Shown: one piece after another, positions 50,453-59,386 of the stretch
Layout: each line of letters starts with the position of its first letter
Numbering within the stretch: position 1 is the first letter of the stretch
Assembly (NCBI RefSeq): GCF_947496875.1
Contig: NZ_CANMEH010000002.1
Span: forward strand, 124,001 to 188,000
From: an uncultured Paracoccus sp.
Lineage (GTDB): Bacteria; Pseudomonadota; Alphaproteobacteria; Rhodobacterales; Rhodobacteraceae
DNA: 64,000 bases
Direction: 5' to 3'
The notes under the pieces: generated by a model
Database searches by the model: none
The model's input: only the letters and a program-made list of their open reading frames with translations
What the model was told of the DNA's origin: nothing
Made by a program: the position numbers and the translations under genes

Positions 50453-51043
50453 ATGCAAATCGTTCTTGCAATCATTCTGGGCGCGGCATTCGGCGCAGTG
50501 CTCGACCGCATCGGCGCCACGAATCCCAGCATCCTGAACCGCATGCTGGCGCTGCGCGACCTGCGCCTGGCCAAGGCGATCATGCTGGGGATCGGGGTCT
50601 TCTCGATCCTGACCTTCGCCGGCCAGATGCTCGGCCTCGTTGATGTCGGACACATGTCGGTCAAGGCGGCCAACGCCGGCGTGTTCCTGGGCGGCGTCCT
50701 GCTGGGAATCGGCTGGGCCGTCTCGGGGTACTGCCCCGGCACCGCGGTCTGTGCGGTGGGTGCGGGCCGGCGCGATGCGATCGGCTATGTGTTCGGCGGG
50801 CTGCTGGGCGCGCTGGCATTCACGCTGGTCTACGACGCGGTCACCGCCATGGGCCTGCTGGACGGCATCGCCGGCGGCAAGGTGACGCTGGGTCCGGTGC
50901 CCGGATCGGAATATGGCGGCGTGCTGAACATCCGCGGCGACGTGCTGGGCATCATCATGGGCCTGATCTTCGTCGCGGTGGCGTTCGTGCTGCCGGAACG
51001 GCTGCGCCCTGCCCCCGTCGTGGGTGAACCCGTTCGCGCCTGA
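50453..51043 (+). CDS. YeeE/YedE-family protein, second half (PmpB-like)
   Basis: A 196-residue membrane protein with four to five helices and the conserved GWAVSGYCPGTAVCAVGAG motif (near residue 87), containing the second path cysteine. This motif complements the GCTSG motif of the upstream gene, as in split YeeE pairs. Starts 10 bases after the first gene with GAGGAGAA as ribosome site. Followed by a strong hairpin. In sulfur-oxidising or sulfide-exposed bacteria such pairs are co-regulated with persulfide dioxygenase or sqr genes, neither of which is nearby. Confidence 0.88.
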   Translation: MQIVLAIILGAAFGAVLDRIGATNPSILNRMLALRDLRLAKAIMLGIGVFSILTFAGQMLGLVDVGHMSVKAANAGVFLGGVLLGIGWAVSGYCPGTAVCAVGAGRRDAIGYVFGGLLGALAFTLVYDAVTAMGLLDGIAGGKVTLGPVPGSEYGGVLNIRGDVLGIIMGLIFVAVAFVLPERLRPAPVVGEPVRA

Positions 51044-51064
51044 TCAGAACCGGACTGCTGCAAA

Positions 51065-51090
51065 AGTGCCCCGCCGAGAGGCGGGGCACT
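51065..51090. terminator. Bidirectional terminator between YeeE pair and aminopeptidase P
   Basis: Perfect 11-bp stem AGTGCCCCGCC-GAGA-GGCGGGGCACT. On the minus strand it is followed by TTTTGC after the aminopeptidase gene; on the plus strand by CACGTTTG. Confidence 0.8.
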
Positions 51091-52967
51091 CACGTTTGAA
51101 GCACAGCGTGAAGCGGCGCCGTCGCCCTGTGCAGCCATGCCCGCAGATCAGCTGGCACCAGCGGGTCCAGCCGTTCACGGACCACAGCATGATAGCTGTC
51201 GAGCCAGTCGATTTCAGCCGGGCTCAGCATATTTCGGTCGATCAACCGTCGGTCAAACGGCACAAAGGTCAGCGTCGCGAACCCGAGCATGTCGCGCCCG
51301 TCGGGACTGTCGGCGGGTTGCACGGCGATCAGGTTTTCCAGGCGGATGCCCCATTCCCCCTCACGGTAGTAGCCGGGTTCGTTGGAAAATATCATCCCCG
51401 GTTCCAGCGGAATGTCCGACCGGCGCGAGATCCGGGCCGGGCCTTCGTGCACGCACAGCGCCGCCCCGACGCCGTGGCCGGTGCCGTGATCGAAGTCGAG
51501 ACCGGCGGTCCACAGCGGTGCCCGCGCCACGGCTTCGATGTCGCGCCCCGACAGCCCGCGGGGAAAGCGCAACCGGCTGAGCGCGATCAGCCCCTGCAGA
51601 ACCCGGGTAAAGGGATCCCGCGCGGCGTCCGGCACCGACCCGATCGGCAGCGTGCGGGTGATGTCCGTGGTGCCGTCCGGGTACTGCCCGCCCGAGTCGA
51701 GCAGCAGCAGGTCACCGGGTTGCACGGTGCGGTTCGTGGCCTCGGTCACCCGGTAATGCACGATGGCGCCGTTGGGCCCCGATCCGCAGATCGTGTCAAA
51801 GCTGATGTCGATGCAGCCCGCCTCGCGCCGGAATCCCTCCAGCGTACGGACCACGTCGATTTCCGTGAACGCCCCGGGGGTCTGGCTGTCGAGCCAGGCG
51901 AGAATTCGGACCATCGCGACGGCGTCGCGGAGTTGGGCGGCGCGCATGCCCGAAAGCTCGGCGGCGGTCTTTCGCGCCTTGGGCAGCGCAACGGGATCGG
52001 GCGCCTCGGCGATCGCGATTCCCGCCCCTTCAAGCAGCCGGAAGACCTGCTCGGGTGCGGTCTGCGGGTCCAGCCGGACCGGACCGGTCAGCGACACCAG
52101 CGTATCGGCCAGCCGGTCCGGCGGGGCGATCATCACGTCGGCCCCAAGATGATCGCGCAGATCATCGTGGATTTTGGCCCGATCGACGAACAGCGTGGCG
52201 CGCCCGTCATGTCCCAGAATAGCGAAGGCCTGGACCACCGGATTGCGCGGAATGTCCGAACCGCGGATGTTCAGCAGCCAGGCAATCGAGTCCGGCTGCG
52301 TAAGGACGGTTGCGCGCTGGTCCGCCTCGGCCAGCACCGCGGCGATCTGCGCGCGACGCTGCTGTGCGGTCGCGCCTGCAAGATCATCCGGATGACGTCG
52401 GGCGCGGCCACATGGCGGGGCCGGTCGGTCGGACCAGATGGCATCGACCGGGTTGTCGGTGCCGACCAGAGCGACGCCGGCCTTGTCCAGCCGTTCGCGC
52501 AGCGCACTGATCTCGGCCCGGGTGTGCAGCCACGGATCGAACCCGAGGCGGCCGCCGCCAGGTAAGGCATCGGCCACCCAGTCCGCCGCCGTCGTTTCGG
52601 GCCAGTTCACAGGTACGAACAGGGCGGGATCGGTTTCCGCACGGACCTGGACGCGATAGCGGCCGTCAACGAAGACCGCCGCCCTGTCGGCGGTGACGAC
52701 TGCAAAGCCCGCGCTGCCCGAGAACCCGGTGAGCCAGCGCAGGCGCGCATCGCAGTCGGCGACGTATTCGCCCTGATGCGCGTCAGCCCGCGGCACGATC
52801 ACGGCGTCGAGTCCCTGCGCGGCCATGCGCGCGCGCAGTGCCCCCACCCGTGGGGCCGCAACGGCAGGACTGCTCGGCGCGGAGAAATCCTGAAAGGCCG
52901 TGTCCTCCGGCGATCCGGCGCCGGTCCTCATGCCACCTATCGCAGCTTCGCCCGCCGCCCGAACCAT
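51090..52967 (-). CDS. pepP: Aminopeptidase P family (Xaa-Pro) metallopeptidase
   Basis: A 625-residue protein of the long alphaproteobacterial/eukaryotic APP1 type with three domains: two creatinase-like N-domains (starting VGALRARMAAQGLDAVIVPRADAHQGEY) and a pita-bread catalytic domain. Metal ligands are seen in LLLLDSGGQYPDGTTDITRT (two Asp), FDHGTGHGVG (His), and FSNEPGYY and IRLENL (Glu). I prefer the ATG at 52967, with GAGGA 7 bases upstream, over the TTG at 52985 inside cobT; 52931 is a further option. It removes N-terminal residues preceding proline. Ten bases after cobT, so possibly co-transcribed. Confidence 0.92.
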   Translation of the reverse strand: MVRAAGEAAIGGMRTGAGSPEDTAFQDFSAPSSPAVAAPRVGALRARMAAQGLDAVIVPRADAHQGEYVADCDARLRWLTGFSGSAGFAVVTADRAAVFVDGRYRVQVRAETDPALFVPVNWPETTAADWVADALPGGGRLGFDPWLHTRAEISALRERLDKAGVALVGTDNPVDAIWSDRPAPPCGRARRHPDDLAGATAQQRRAQIAAVLAEADQRATVLTQPDSIAWLLNIRGSDIPRNPVVQAFAILGHDGRATLFVDRAKIHDDLRDHLGADVMIAPPDRLADTLVSLTGPVRLDPQTAPEQVFRLLEGAGIAIAEAPDPVALPKARKTAAELSGMRAAQLRDAVAMVRILAWLDSQTPGAFTEIDVVRTLEGFRREAGCIDISFDTICGSGPNGAIVHYRVTEATNRTVQPGDLLLLDSGGQYPDGTTDITRTLPIGSVPDAARDPFTRVLQGLIALSRLRFPRGLSGRDIEAVARAPLWTAGLDFDHGTGHGVGAALCVHEGPARISRRSDIPLEPGMIFSNEPGYYREGEWGIRLENLIAVQPADSPDGRDMLGFATLTFVPFDRRLIDRNMLSPAEIDWLDSYHAVVRERLDPLVPADLRAWLHRATAPLHAVLQT

Positions 52968-52977
52968 CGGCCCGTCC

Positions 52978-54846
52978 TCAGCCAAAGCGGCGGCCCTGTC
53001 CCGCCATCGCGCGGGCGCGTTTGCGGGGATCGCTTTCGAACAGCGCGGCGAGTTGTTCGGTGATCGCGCCCGCCAGCTGTTCGGCGTCGGTGATGGTCAC
53101 CGCCCGGTTGTAATAGCGGGTCACGTCGTGGCCGATCCCGATGGCGATCAGTTCGACCTGCTTTCGACGTTCGACCATCGCGATGACGTCGCGCAGGTGC
53201 TTTTCAAGATAATTGGCGGGATTCACCGACAGGGTGCTGTCGTCGACCGGGGCGCCGTCGGAGATCACCATCAGGATCTTGCGGGCTTCGGCGCGCCGGA
53301 CCATCCGGCGATGCGCCCATTCCAGCGCCTCGCCGTCGATGTTCTCCTTCAGCAGGCCTTCCTTCATCATCAGCCCGAGGTTCGGACGAACCCGCCGCCA
53401 GGGCGCGTCGGCGCTCTTGTAGATGATGTGGCGCAGATCGTTCAGGCGGCCGGGGCCGGCGGGACGCCCGGCCTTCAGCCAGTCCTCGCGCGACAACCCG
53501 CCCTTCCATGCGCGGGTCGTGAACCCCAGGATCTCGACCTTGACCGAACAGCGTTCCAGCGTGCGCGCCAGCACATCGGCGCAGATTGCGGCGATGCTGA
53601 TCGGGCGCCCCCGCATCGAGCCCGAGTTGTCCAGAAGCAGGGTCACCACCGTGTCGCGGAACTCGGTGTCCTTCTCGACCTTGAAGCTCAGCGGCGTGGT
53701 CGGATTGGCAACGACGCGGGCCAGGCGGCCGGCATCCAGAACCCCCTCTTCCTTGTCGAATTCCCAGCTGCGGTTCTGCTGTGCCTGCAAGCGGCGCTGC
53801 AGCTTGTTGGCAAGCCGGGACACGGCCCCGCGCAGCGGGTCCAGCTGCTTGTCCAGATAGGCGCGCAGGCGTTCCAGTTCGGCCGGCTCGGCCAGATCCT
53901 CGGCCCTGATCTCCTCGTCATGGGCCTGGGTAAACACGGCATAGTCGGGATTGGCCTCGCTGACCGGGGGCGGCAGGTCCGGGGGCATGTCGCTGTCGGA
54001 CATCTCGGCATCATCGGCCAGCTCGTCCTCGGACTGCTCGTCCATGCTGACCTGGGCCTGACGCTCGTCCTGGGTTCGTTCCTGGCTCTGCTCGGGGCTG
54101 GCTTCGGCGTCGTCGCCCTCATCCTGCTGCTGGGACTGCTCCTGGCCGGAATCATCCTGCTCCTGCTCGGCGTTCTCGTCGGCCTCATCCTCGGGCTCGT
54201 CCGGGTCGTCGCCCAACTGGTCGCCATAGCCGAGATCCGCGATCAGGCGCCGGGACAGCCGCGCAAAGGCGCCCTGGTCGTCCAGCGAATGGGCGGCGGC
54301 ATCCAGCGTGTCGCCGCCCTGCTGTTCGACGAACGGTCGCCACAGATCGGCCACGTGCTGTGCTGCCTGGGGCAGCGGTCGCCCGGTTGCCGCCTGCCGG
54401 ACCAGATAGCCGGCCGCCACCGCCAGCGGCACGTCGGACGCCTGTCGCACTTGGCCGTAGCCCTTGCGCTCTGCCTCGGCGCCCATGCGGGCGTCGATGT
54501 TGGACAGGGCACCCGGCATGTCGCGCGCCCCCAGCGCCTCGCACCGCGCCGTCTCCATCGCCTCGTACAATTCGCGCGCGACCGGGCCCGAGGGGGTGTA
54601 GCGGGCGTGGGTCGCCGCGTCGTGGTGGCGGATCTTCATCGCCATGGCATCGGCGGCGCCGCGCGCCATCAGCACTTCGTCCCGGCTCATCCGCCGGCTG
54701 ACCTGCGGCAGCCGCATCGTGTCGCCGGAAAAGCCCGACGGATCGGCCGTGAAGGTCACGTTCAGTTCGTGCTCCTCGGCGAGCGCGCGCGTCGCCTCGG
54801 TCAGCGCCTTCTTGAACGGATCGGCGGGGTTGTCGGTCTTTTTCAT
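52978..54846 (-). CDS. cobT: Cobaltochelatase subunit CobT
   Basis: A 622-residue protein of the aerobic cobaltochelatase CobNST, which inserts cobalt into hydrogenobyrinic acid diamide. An N-terminal region ([13 protein letters not shown]) is followed by a very acidic Gln/Glu/Asp linker (about residues 205-290) and a C-terminal von Willebrand A domain. The latter's MIDAS site DNSGSMRG begins at residue 406. The start is the ATG at 54846. It works with the AAA+ subunit CobS, encoded 0.8 kb upstream on the same strand, but another gene lies in between on the opposite strand. Confidence 0.96.
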   Translation of the reverse strand: MKKTDNPADPFKKALTEATRALAEEHELNVTFTADPSGFSGDTMRLPQVSRRMSRDEVLMARGAADAMAMKIRHHDAATHARYTPSGPVARELYEAMETARCEALGARDMPGALSNIDARMGAEAERKGYGQVRQASDVPLAVAAGYLVRQAATGRPLPQAAQHVADLWRPFVEQQGGDTLDAAAHSLDDQGAFARLSRRLIADLGYGDQLGDDPDEPEDEADENAEQEQDDSGQEQSQQQDEGDDAEASPEQSQERTQDERQAQVSMDEQSEDELADDAEMSDSDMPPDLPPPVSEANPDYAVFTQAHDEEIRAEDLAEPAELERLRAYLDKQLDPLRGAVSRLANKLQRRLQAQQNRSWEFDKEEGVLDAGRLARVVANPTTPLSFKVEKDTEFRDTVVTLLLDNSGSMRGRPISIAAICADVLARTLERCSVKVEILGFTTRAWKGGLSREDWLKAGRPAGPGRLNDLRHIIYKSADAPWRRVRPNLGLMMKEGLLKENIDGEALEWAHRRMVRRAEARKILMVISDGAPVDDSTLSVNPANYLEKHLRDVIAMVERRKQVELIAIGIGHDVTRYYNRAVTITDAEQLAGAITEQLAALFESDPRKRARAMAGQGRRFG

Positions 54847-55047
54847 GCGGTGCTCGGGCGCGGCTCGGGGATGTCAGGGGCGGCGGTGCGGGCGTTGGTC
54901 CAAGCCCGACAAGCGACAGGACGGCCGCTGGAGATCGCGGCGGCATGAACCCTTGTCCGACATGTCGGGCGCCGTGTCGAGAGGTCGCGGCGGAACCGGT
55001 CGGGCGTCCCGCGACGTTGAGGCAGCAGCACCAAGAAGGAGACGCCG

Positions 55048-55638
55048 ATGACTGCGCATTTCGCTCGCCCGACTCGCCTGCTGGCAGCTGCGTGCCTTGC
55101 ATTCGTGCTACACGGCGGGGCCGCCGCTCTGGCAGAGACGGGGAGCCCCGCGCCCGCGCCGCAGCCAGTGCTGAATGCCGGGCCGGGCTGCGCGAAGGAC
55201 GTCAGGCAGGCCTATAATGACGGCTTTCTGCACGGCGTGGATGCAATTAGGGCGCAGCTGGCGCAGGCAACCGCAACGATGCAGACGCAGGTACAGGCGC
55301 AGGTGAACGCGCAGCTGAAACAGCTGCAACAGCAGTCGGCGGCAGAACTCGACACCCGTATCGCGGCCGCGCAGGAACGGGCGCTGGAGGAGCAGGCAAA
55401 CGCCGGAGCGGGCGCGACGATCCCGAAGGACGCCAGGATGCCGTCACTGACCGGAACGCTGCAAAGCCTGGACGCAGACACGGCGCGGGGCACAGCGGAA
55501 CCCCGCGAGCGCACCGCGTCGCCGGCAAGCGATGGTGGCCCGGCATCCCTGCCGCCCGGCAGCACCCTGACCATCACCGATCCGCAGAACCTGCCCCCGG
55601 ACCTCTATCGGGCGCTGATGGAGTACGCCGCGCAGTGA
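55048..55638 (+). CDS. Exported coiled-coil protein of unknown function
   Basis: A 196-residue protein. A signal peptide (RLLAAACLAFVLHGGAAALA) is followed by a region with one cysteine (GPGCAKDVRQAYNDGFLHG), then a Gln/Ala-rich coiled coil (about residues 65-120, LAQATATMQTQVQAQVNAQLKQLQQQ) and a Ser/Pro/Thr-rich tail ending PPDLYRALMEYAAQ. ATG at 55048 with AAGGAG 8 bases upstream. It lies between cobT and cobS on the opposite strand, so it interrupts the expected cobST operon. I recognise no family. A GGAAC-N18-CGTT element upstream (54992-55018) resembles an EcfG promoter, with one base too much spacing. Confidence 0.7.
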   Translation: MTAHFARPTRLLAAACLAFVLHGGAAALAETGSPAPAPQPVLNAGPGCAKDVRQAYNDGFLHGVDAIRAQLAQATATMQTQVQAQVNAQLKQLQQQSAAELDTRIAAAQERALEEQANAGAGATIPKDARMPSLTGTLQSLDADTARGTAEPRERTASPASDGGPASLPPGSTLTITDPQNLPPDLYRALMEYAAQ

Positions 55639-55653
55639 CGGAAAAGGCGACCG

Positions 55654-56634
55654 TCAGCCTGCCTTGGCAACGGCGCTTTCCGGCAGTTCCTCATCGAACA
55701 GGCGCTGGTAGAATTCGGCCACCGTTTGCCGTTCCAGTTCGTCGCACTTGTTCAGGAACGTCAGGCGGAACGCATAGCCGATGCTGTCGAAGATCCGGCT
55801 GTTCTGCGCCCAGCTGATGACGGTGCGGGGCGACATGACGGTGGACAGGTCGCCCTGCATGAACGCCGTCCGGGTCAGATCGGCCAGGGTGACCATCTGC
55901 CCGACCATCTTGCGACCCTTGTCGGTGTTCATCTGCGGCACCTTGGCCAGCACGATCGCCGTTTCGGCATCGTGGCTGAGATAGTTCAGCGTGGCGACCA
56001 GCGACCAGCGGTCCATCTGGCCCTGGTTGATCTGCTGGGTGCCGTGATACAGGCCGGTGGTGTCGCCCAGGCCCACGGTGTTGGCGGTGGCGAACAGCCG
56101 GAAATACGGGTTCGGGGTGATGACCTCGTTCTGATCCAGCAGGGTCAGCTTGCCGTCGGCCTCCAGCACGCGCTGGATCACGAACATCACGTCGGCGCGT
56201 CCGGCGTCGTATTCGTCAAAGACGATCGCGGTCGGGTTGCGCAGCGCCCACGGCAGGATTCCCTCGTGGAACACCGTCACCTGCTTGCCGCCGACGAGCT
56301 TGATCGCATCCTTGCCGATCAGGTCGATCCGGCTGACGTGACTGTCCAGGTTCACCCGCACGCAGGGCCAGTTCAGCCGCGCCGCCACTTGCTCGATATG
56401 CGTGGATTTTCCGGTGCCGTGATAGCCCTGGATCATCACCCGGCGATTATAGGCGAAGCCCGCGAGAATGGCCAAGGTCGTGTCGGGATCGAACTTGTAC
56501 GTCGTGTCCAGATCGGGCACCCGATCGGTGCGCTCGGCAAAGCCCTTGACCTTCATGTCGCTGTCCAGGCCGAAGACATCACGAAGGTCGATCTCTTCGG
56601 TGGGTTTCGCGTGTTCGTCCAGATCGGCCATCAT
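55654..56634 (-). CDS. cobS: Cobaltochelatase subunit CobS
   Basis: A 326-residue AAA+ ATPase of the CobNST cobaltochelatase. Walker [10 protein letters not shown] is at residues 70-78 and Walker [11 protein letters not shown] around 140; [19 protein letters not shown] is a CobS-specific stretch. The true start is one of two adjacent ATGs at 56634/56631, after AAAGGACGGG; the track start at 56784 is too early. Converges on the coiled-coil gene with 15 bases between stops and is divergent from the DUF808 gene. Confidence 0.96.
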   Translation of the reverse strand: MMADLDEHAKPTEEIDLRDVFGLDSDMKVKGFAERTDRVPDLDTTYKFDPDTTLAILAGFAYNRRVMIQGYHGTGKSTHIEQVAARLNWPCVRVNLDSHVSRIDLIGKDAIKLVGGKQVTVFHEGILPWALRNPTAIVFDEYDAGRADVMFVIQRVLEADGKLTLLDQNEVITPNPYFRLFATANTVGLGDTTGLYHGTQQINQGQMDRWSLVATLNYLSHDAETAIVLAKVPQMNTDKGRKMVGQMVTLADLTRTAFMQGDLSTVMSPRTVISWAQNSRIFDSIGYAFRLTFLNKCDELERQTVAEFYQRLFDEELPESAVAKAG

Positions 56635-56765
56635 CCCGTCCTTTCGCCTATCCTCCCGGGTCATGGAGGATAAGCAATCTGCGTGCAAGCTGAGAACCCG
56701 ATGCGGCTCTTGCGCGTTCCGCCAGTCGCGGGACAGTATGACACGAAGATGCACAAGGGGCAGGG

Positions 56766-57740
56766 ATGAGCGGACTGATTGCATTGCTGGACGACGTCGC
56801 GGGGATCGCGAAAGTCGCCGCGGCCTCTGTGGACGACGTTGCCGGCATGTCGGCCAAGGCGGGAATGAAGGCCGCCGGCGCGGTGATCGACGACGCCGCC
56901 GTGACCCCGAAATACGTCCATGGGTTCGACGCCAGCCGCGAACTGCCGATCGTGCTGAAGATCGCCCGCGGGTCGATCGTGAACAAGGTCGCCATCCTGC
57001 TGCCCGTCGCGCTTCTGCTCAGCGTGTTCGCGCCGTGGCTGATCACGCCGCTGCTGATGTTGGGCGGCTGCTATCTGTGCTTCGAGGGGGCCGAGAAGGT
57101 CTGGCACGCGATCAGCGGCGCGACGCACGAGGACGCGACGCATGACGTGGACGGGGGCGACAAGGCGCATCTGGAAGAGTCCAAGGTGAAGGGGGCGATC
57201 AAGACCGACTTCATCCTGTCGGCCGAGATCATGACCATCGCGCTGGCGACCATCCCCGCGGAACAGAGCCTGTGGATGAAGGCGCTGGTCCTGCTGGCGG
57301 TGGCGATAGGCATAACCATCGCCGTGTACGGTTCGGTGGCGCTGATCGTGAAGGCCGACGATTACGGTCTGTCACTGGCGAAGACGCGCGAGGGGTTCCT
57401 GGAAGCCGCCGGCAAGCGGATCGTCAAGATCATGCCGGGGTTCATGAAGGCGCTGACGATCGTGGGCACGGCCGCGATGCTGTGGGTGGGCGGCAACATC
57501 GTGCTGCACGGCCTCGACGTGCTTGGATTTTCCACCCCGTACGACACGATCCACCACTGGTCCGAGGGCGCGTCCCATGCAGCCCCCGAGTCGCTTTCGG
57601 GGATCATCGGATGGGCGGTCACCGCGTTCTTCGACGGCGTATTCGGGCTGGCTCTGGGACTGCTGCTGATCCCCGTCGCCACCCGTGTCGTCAGCCCGCT
57701 GATCGGCGCGGTCACCGGAAGCGAAGCCAAGGCCCATTGA
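56766..57740 (+). CDS. DUF808 family membrane protein (YedI-like)
   Basis: A 324-residue inner-membrane protein. The DUF808 start ([24 protein letters not shown]) leads to hydrophobic segments at about 75-110, 160-200, 225-255 and 278-310. The [21 protein letters not shown] block is also typical. ATG at 56766. Function unknown. 131 bases separate its start from cobS on the other strand. It precedes a DUF475 gene; both are YedI/TerC-type proteins of metal or osmotic stress context, though this is inferential. Confidence 0.9.
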   Translation: MSGLIALLDDVAGIAKVAAASVDDVAGMSAKAGMKAAGAVIDDAAVTPKYVHGFDASRELPIVLKIARGSIVNKVAILLPVALLLSVFAPWLITPLLMLGGCYLCFEGAEKVWHAISGATHEDATHDVDGGDKAHLEESKVKGAIKTDFILSAEIMTIALATIPAEQSLWMKALVLLAVAIGITIAVYGSVALIVKADDYGLSLAKTREGFLEAAGKRIVKIMPGFMKALTIVGTAAMLWVGGNIVLHGLDVLGFSTPYDTIHHWSEGASHAAPESLSGIIGWAVTAFFDGVFGLALGLLLIPVATRVVSPLIGAVTGSEAKAH

Positions 57741-57955
57741 GCGCACGCCGGCCGCCGGCCGGATCGGAACGGACGGGGATGTGCGCCCGAGAAGGCCCAT
57801 GAAGCGCCTCGCCAGAGCGTCGCCCCCCTCACGATCTCACGGGCAAACGCGTGACCTGCACTCCCGGCAGGTCGGGGATGCGCTGACCCCCGCGCCCTTG
57901 CCCCCCGTCGGGGCTGCCCCTATCTGGGCCGGATCAAGTCGATCAGGGAACCGTC

Positions 57956-59053
57956 ATGCGCACCACATTGCAGTACATGAAGTGGCCCTTCATCGTCACG
58001 GTTGCAGGACTGATCCTGTCCGCCGCGCTGGGGTGGCAGTTTTCCGGCACCATCGCCGGCACGCTGTCGTTCTTCCTGATCGCTGCCGTCCTTGCCGTCC
58101 TGGAAATCTCGCTGTCCTTCGACAATGCGATCGTGAACGCGCAGAAGCTCAGGACGATGTCGCCCGTGTGGCAGCGGCGATTCCTGACCTGGGGGATCAT
58201 CATCGCCGTATTCGGCATGCGGATCATCTTTCCGCTGCTGATCGTCGTCATTGCCGCGCAGGTGGGCCCCTGGGCCGCGATGAAACTCGCCGCAACCGAT
58301 CCGGTTCGCTACGCCGAACTGATCGGCGACGCCCATCTGCCGATCGCCGCGTTCGGCGGGTCGTTCCTGATGCTCGTCGCGCTGAACTACTTCTTCGACC
58401 AGTCGAAGGACGTCCACTGGATCGAGGGGCTGGAGCGCCGCCTGCGCTCGGTCGGCAGCATCCGCGGCATGGAGGTGGGCTTCGTGCTGGTCTTCGTGCT
58501 GCTGTTCACCATCCTTCTCCCGCTGCCGGATGAGGCGCGGTTCATGTTTGCCGCCATGTGGGGGATCGTCACCTATCTGGCGGTCGACGCGCTGGGTCAC
58601 GTCCTCGACCGCTGGGGTCAGAGCAGCGCTAACGCGGCCGGTCAAGCGGGACTGGGCGGGTTCCTGTATCTGGAGGTGCTCGACGCCTCGTTCAGCTTCG
58701 ACGGGGTGATCGGGGCCTTTGCGCTGACCCAGAACCTGTTCCTGATCGCCATCGGACTAGGCATCGGTGCGATGTATGTCCGGTCCATGACGGTGATGCT
58801 GGTCGAACGCGGCACGCTTGCCGAGTTCCGTTTTCTGGAACACGGCGCGTTCTGGTCGATCCTGATCCTATCGGTGGTCATGTTCGCCCAGAGCATGTGG
58901 CACATCCCCGAGGTGATCACGGGCCTTGGCGGTGCTTTCGTGATCGGTCTGTCGTTCGTGTCGTCGCTGCGCTGGAACAGGAAGAACGGCCAACCGGACA
59001 TGGAAAGGGGCGCCGTGGAGGGCGCCCCTGGATCGTTCATCAGTTCGGACTGA
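57956..59053 (+). CDS. DUF475 / TerC-like membrane protein
   Basis: A 365-residue polytopic protein. Both TerC-superfamily repeats are visible: LEISLSFDNAIVNAQ near residue 45 and VLDASFSFDGVIGAFAL near 240, each with the Asp/Asn pair of the membrane core. The conserved PLPDEARFMFAAMWG segment lies in between. TerC relatives export or sense Mn or other metals. The 215-base gap upstream contains no recognised riboswitch; I looked for the yybP-ykoY element and did not find it. Ends directly against csbD, and its 3' end contains the csbD terminator. Confidence 0.88.
   Translation: MRTTLQYMKWPFIVTVAGLILSAALGWQFSGTIAGTLSFFLIAAVLAVLEISLSFDNAIVNAQKLRTMSPVWQRRFLTWGIIIAVFGMRIIFPLLIVVIAAQVGPWAAMKLAATDPVRYAELIGDAHLPIAAFGGSFLMLVALNYFFDQSKDVHWIEGLERRLRSVGSIRGMEVGFVLVFVLLFTILLPLPDEARFMFAAMWGIVTYLAVDALGHVLDRWGQSSANAAGQAGLGGFLYLEVLDASFSFDGVIGAFALTQNLFLIAIGLGIGAMYVRSMTVMLVERGTLAEFRFLEHGAFWSILILSVVMFAQSMWHIPEVITGLGGAFVIGLSFVSSLRWNRKNGQPDMERGAVEGAPGSFISSD
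59006..59029 (-). terminator. csbD terminator lying inside the DUF475 coding end
   Basis: On the minus strand AGGGGCGCC-N6-GGCGCCCCT is followed by TTTCC, 25 bases after the csbD stop. The hairpin therefore occupies DUF475 codons on the other strand. Confidence 0.6.
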
Positions 59054-59254
59054 TCACATGTGACGACGGAAGAAGTCGTTCATCTTCTCGTCGGCATCCG
59101 TCTTGGTCCAGCCATAGCGTTCCTGCAGCTTGCCGGACATGCGGTCGCGATCACCGGCGATCTGCGTCAACTCGTCGTCGGTCAGGTCGCCCCATTCCTG
59201 TTTCACGGACCCCTTGAGCTGGTCCCATTTCCCCTTGATGACATCCCAGTTCAT
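59054..59254 (-). CDS. CsbD family stress protein
   Basis: A 66-residue, highly charged protein. The CsbD pattern is clear: MNWDVIKGKWDQLKGSVKQEWGDLT at the N-terminus and DRDRMSGKLQERYGW later. CsbD-type proteins are induced by general stress sigma factors in many bacteria; their molecular function is unknown. ATG at 59254. Its stop lies directly against the DUF475 stop with no gap. An EcfG-like promoter lies 33 bases upstream of the start. Confidence 0.93.
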   Translation of the reverse strand: MNWDVIKGKWDQLKGSVKQEWGDLTDDELTQIAGDRDRMSGKLQERYGWTKTDADEKMNDFFRRHM

Positions 59255-59286
59255 GTCGAACTCCTGTGTTGGTTCATTCGCATACC

Positions 59287-59312
59287 AACTCGTTCAACCC
59301 GCTGGCGGTTCC
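59287..59312 (-). promoter_or_regulatory. Candidate EcfG promoter for csbD
   Basis: Minus strand GGAAC (59312-59308), 18 bases, GTT (59289-59287), 33 bases before the ATG. The -10 reads AGTT instead of CGTT. The CsbD family is a known general-stress target, which supports the call. Confidence 0.5.
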
Positions 59313-59331
59313 GCCGCCGGCACCCGGCCGC

Positions 59332-59360
59332 TTGAGGCCCGGGCGGGCAGTCGCTAACAG
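59332..59360 (+). promoter_or_regulatory. Candidate housekeeping promoter of hisD
   Basis: TTGAGG, exactly 17 bases, TAACAG, ending 26 bases before the hisD ATG. It is divergent from the csbD promoter, and the elements lie 20 bases apart. Confidence 0.45.
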
Positions 59361-59386
59361 GGGTTGACCCGCAGAAAGGCCTTGCC

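Noticed and set aside
54957-54968. Palindrome CCGACATGTCGG in the cobT upstream gap
   Set aside because: A single 12-base palindrome in very GC-rich DNA without a second copy or a recognised regulator is not enough to call an operator.
56695-56720. GGAAC-N18-GTT upstream of cobS on the minus strand
   Set aside because: Matches the loose EcfG pattern, but the -10 is GGTT, cobS is not a known stress gene, and several chance matches are expected in a window of this size.
57741-57955. Possible yybP-ykoY manganese riboswitch before the DUF475 gene
   Set aside because: TerC-type genes often carry this element, but I could not find its conserved core; only GC-rich hairpins are present.
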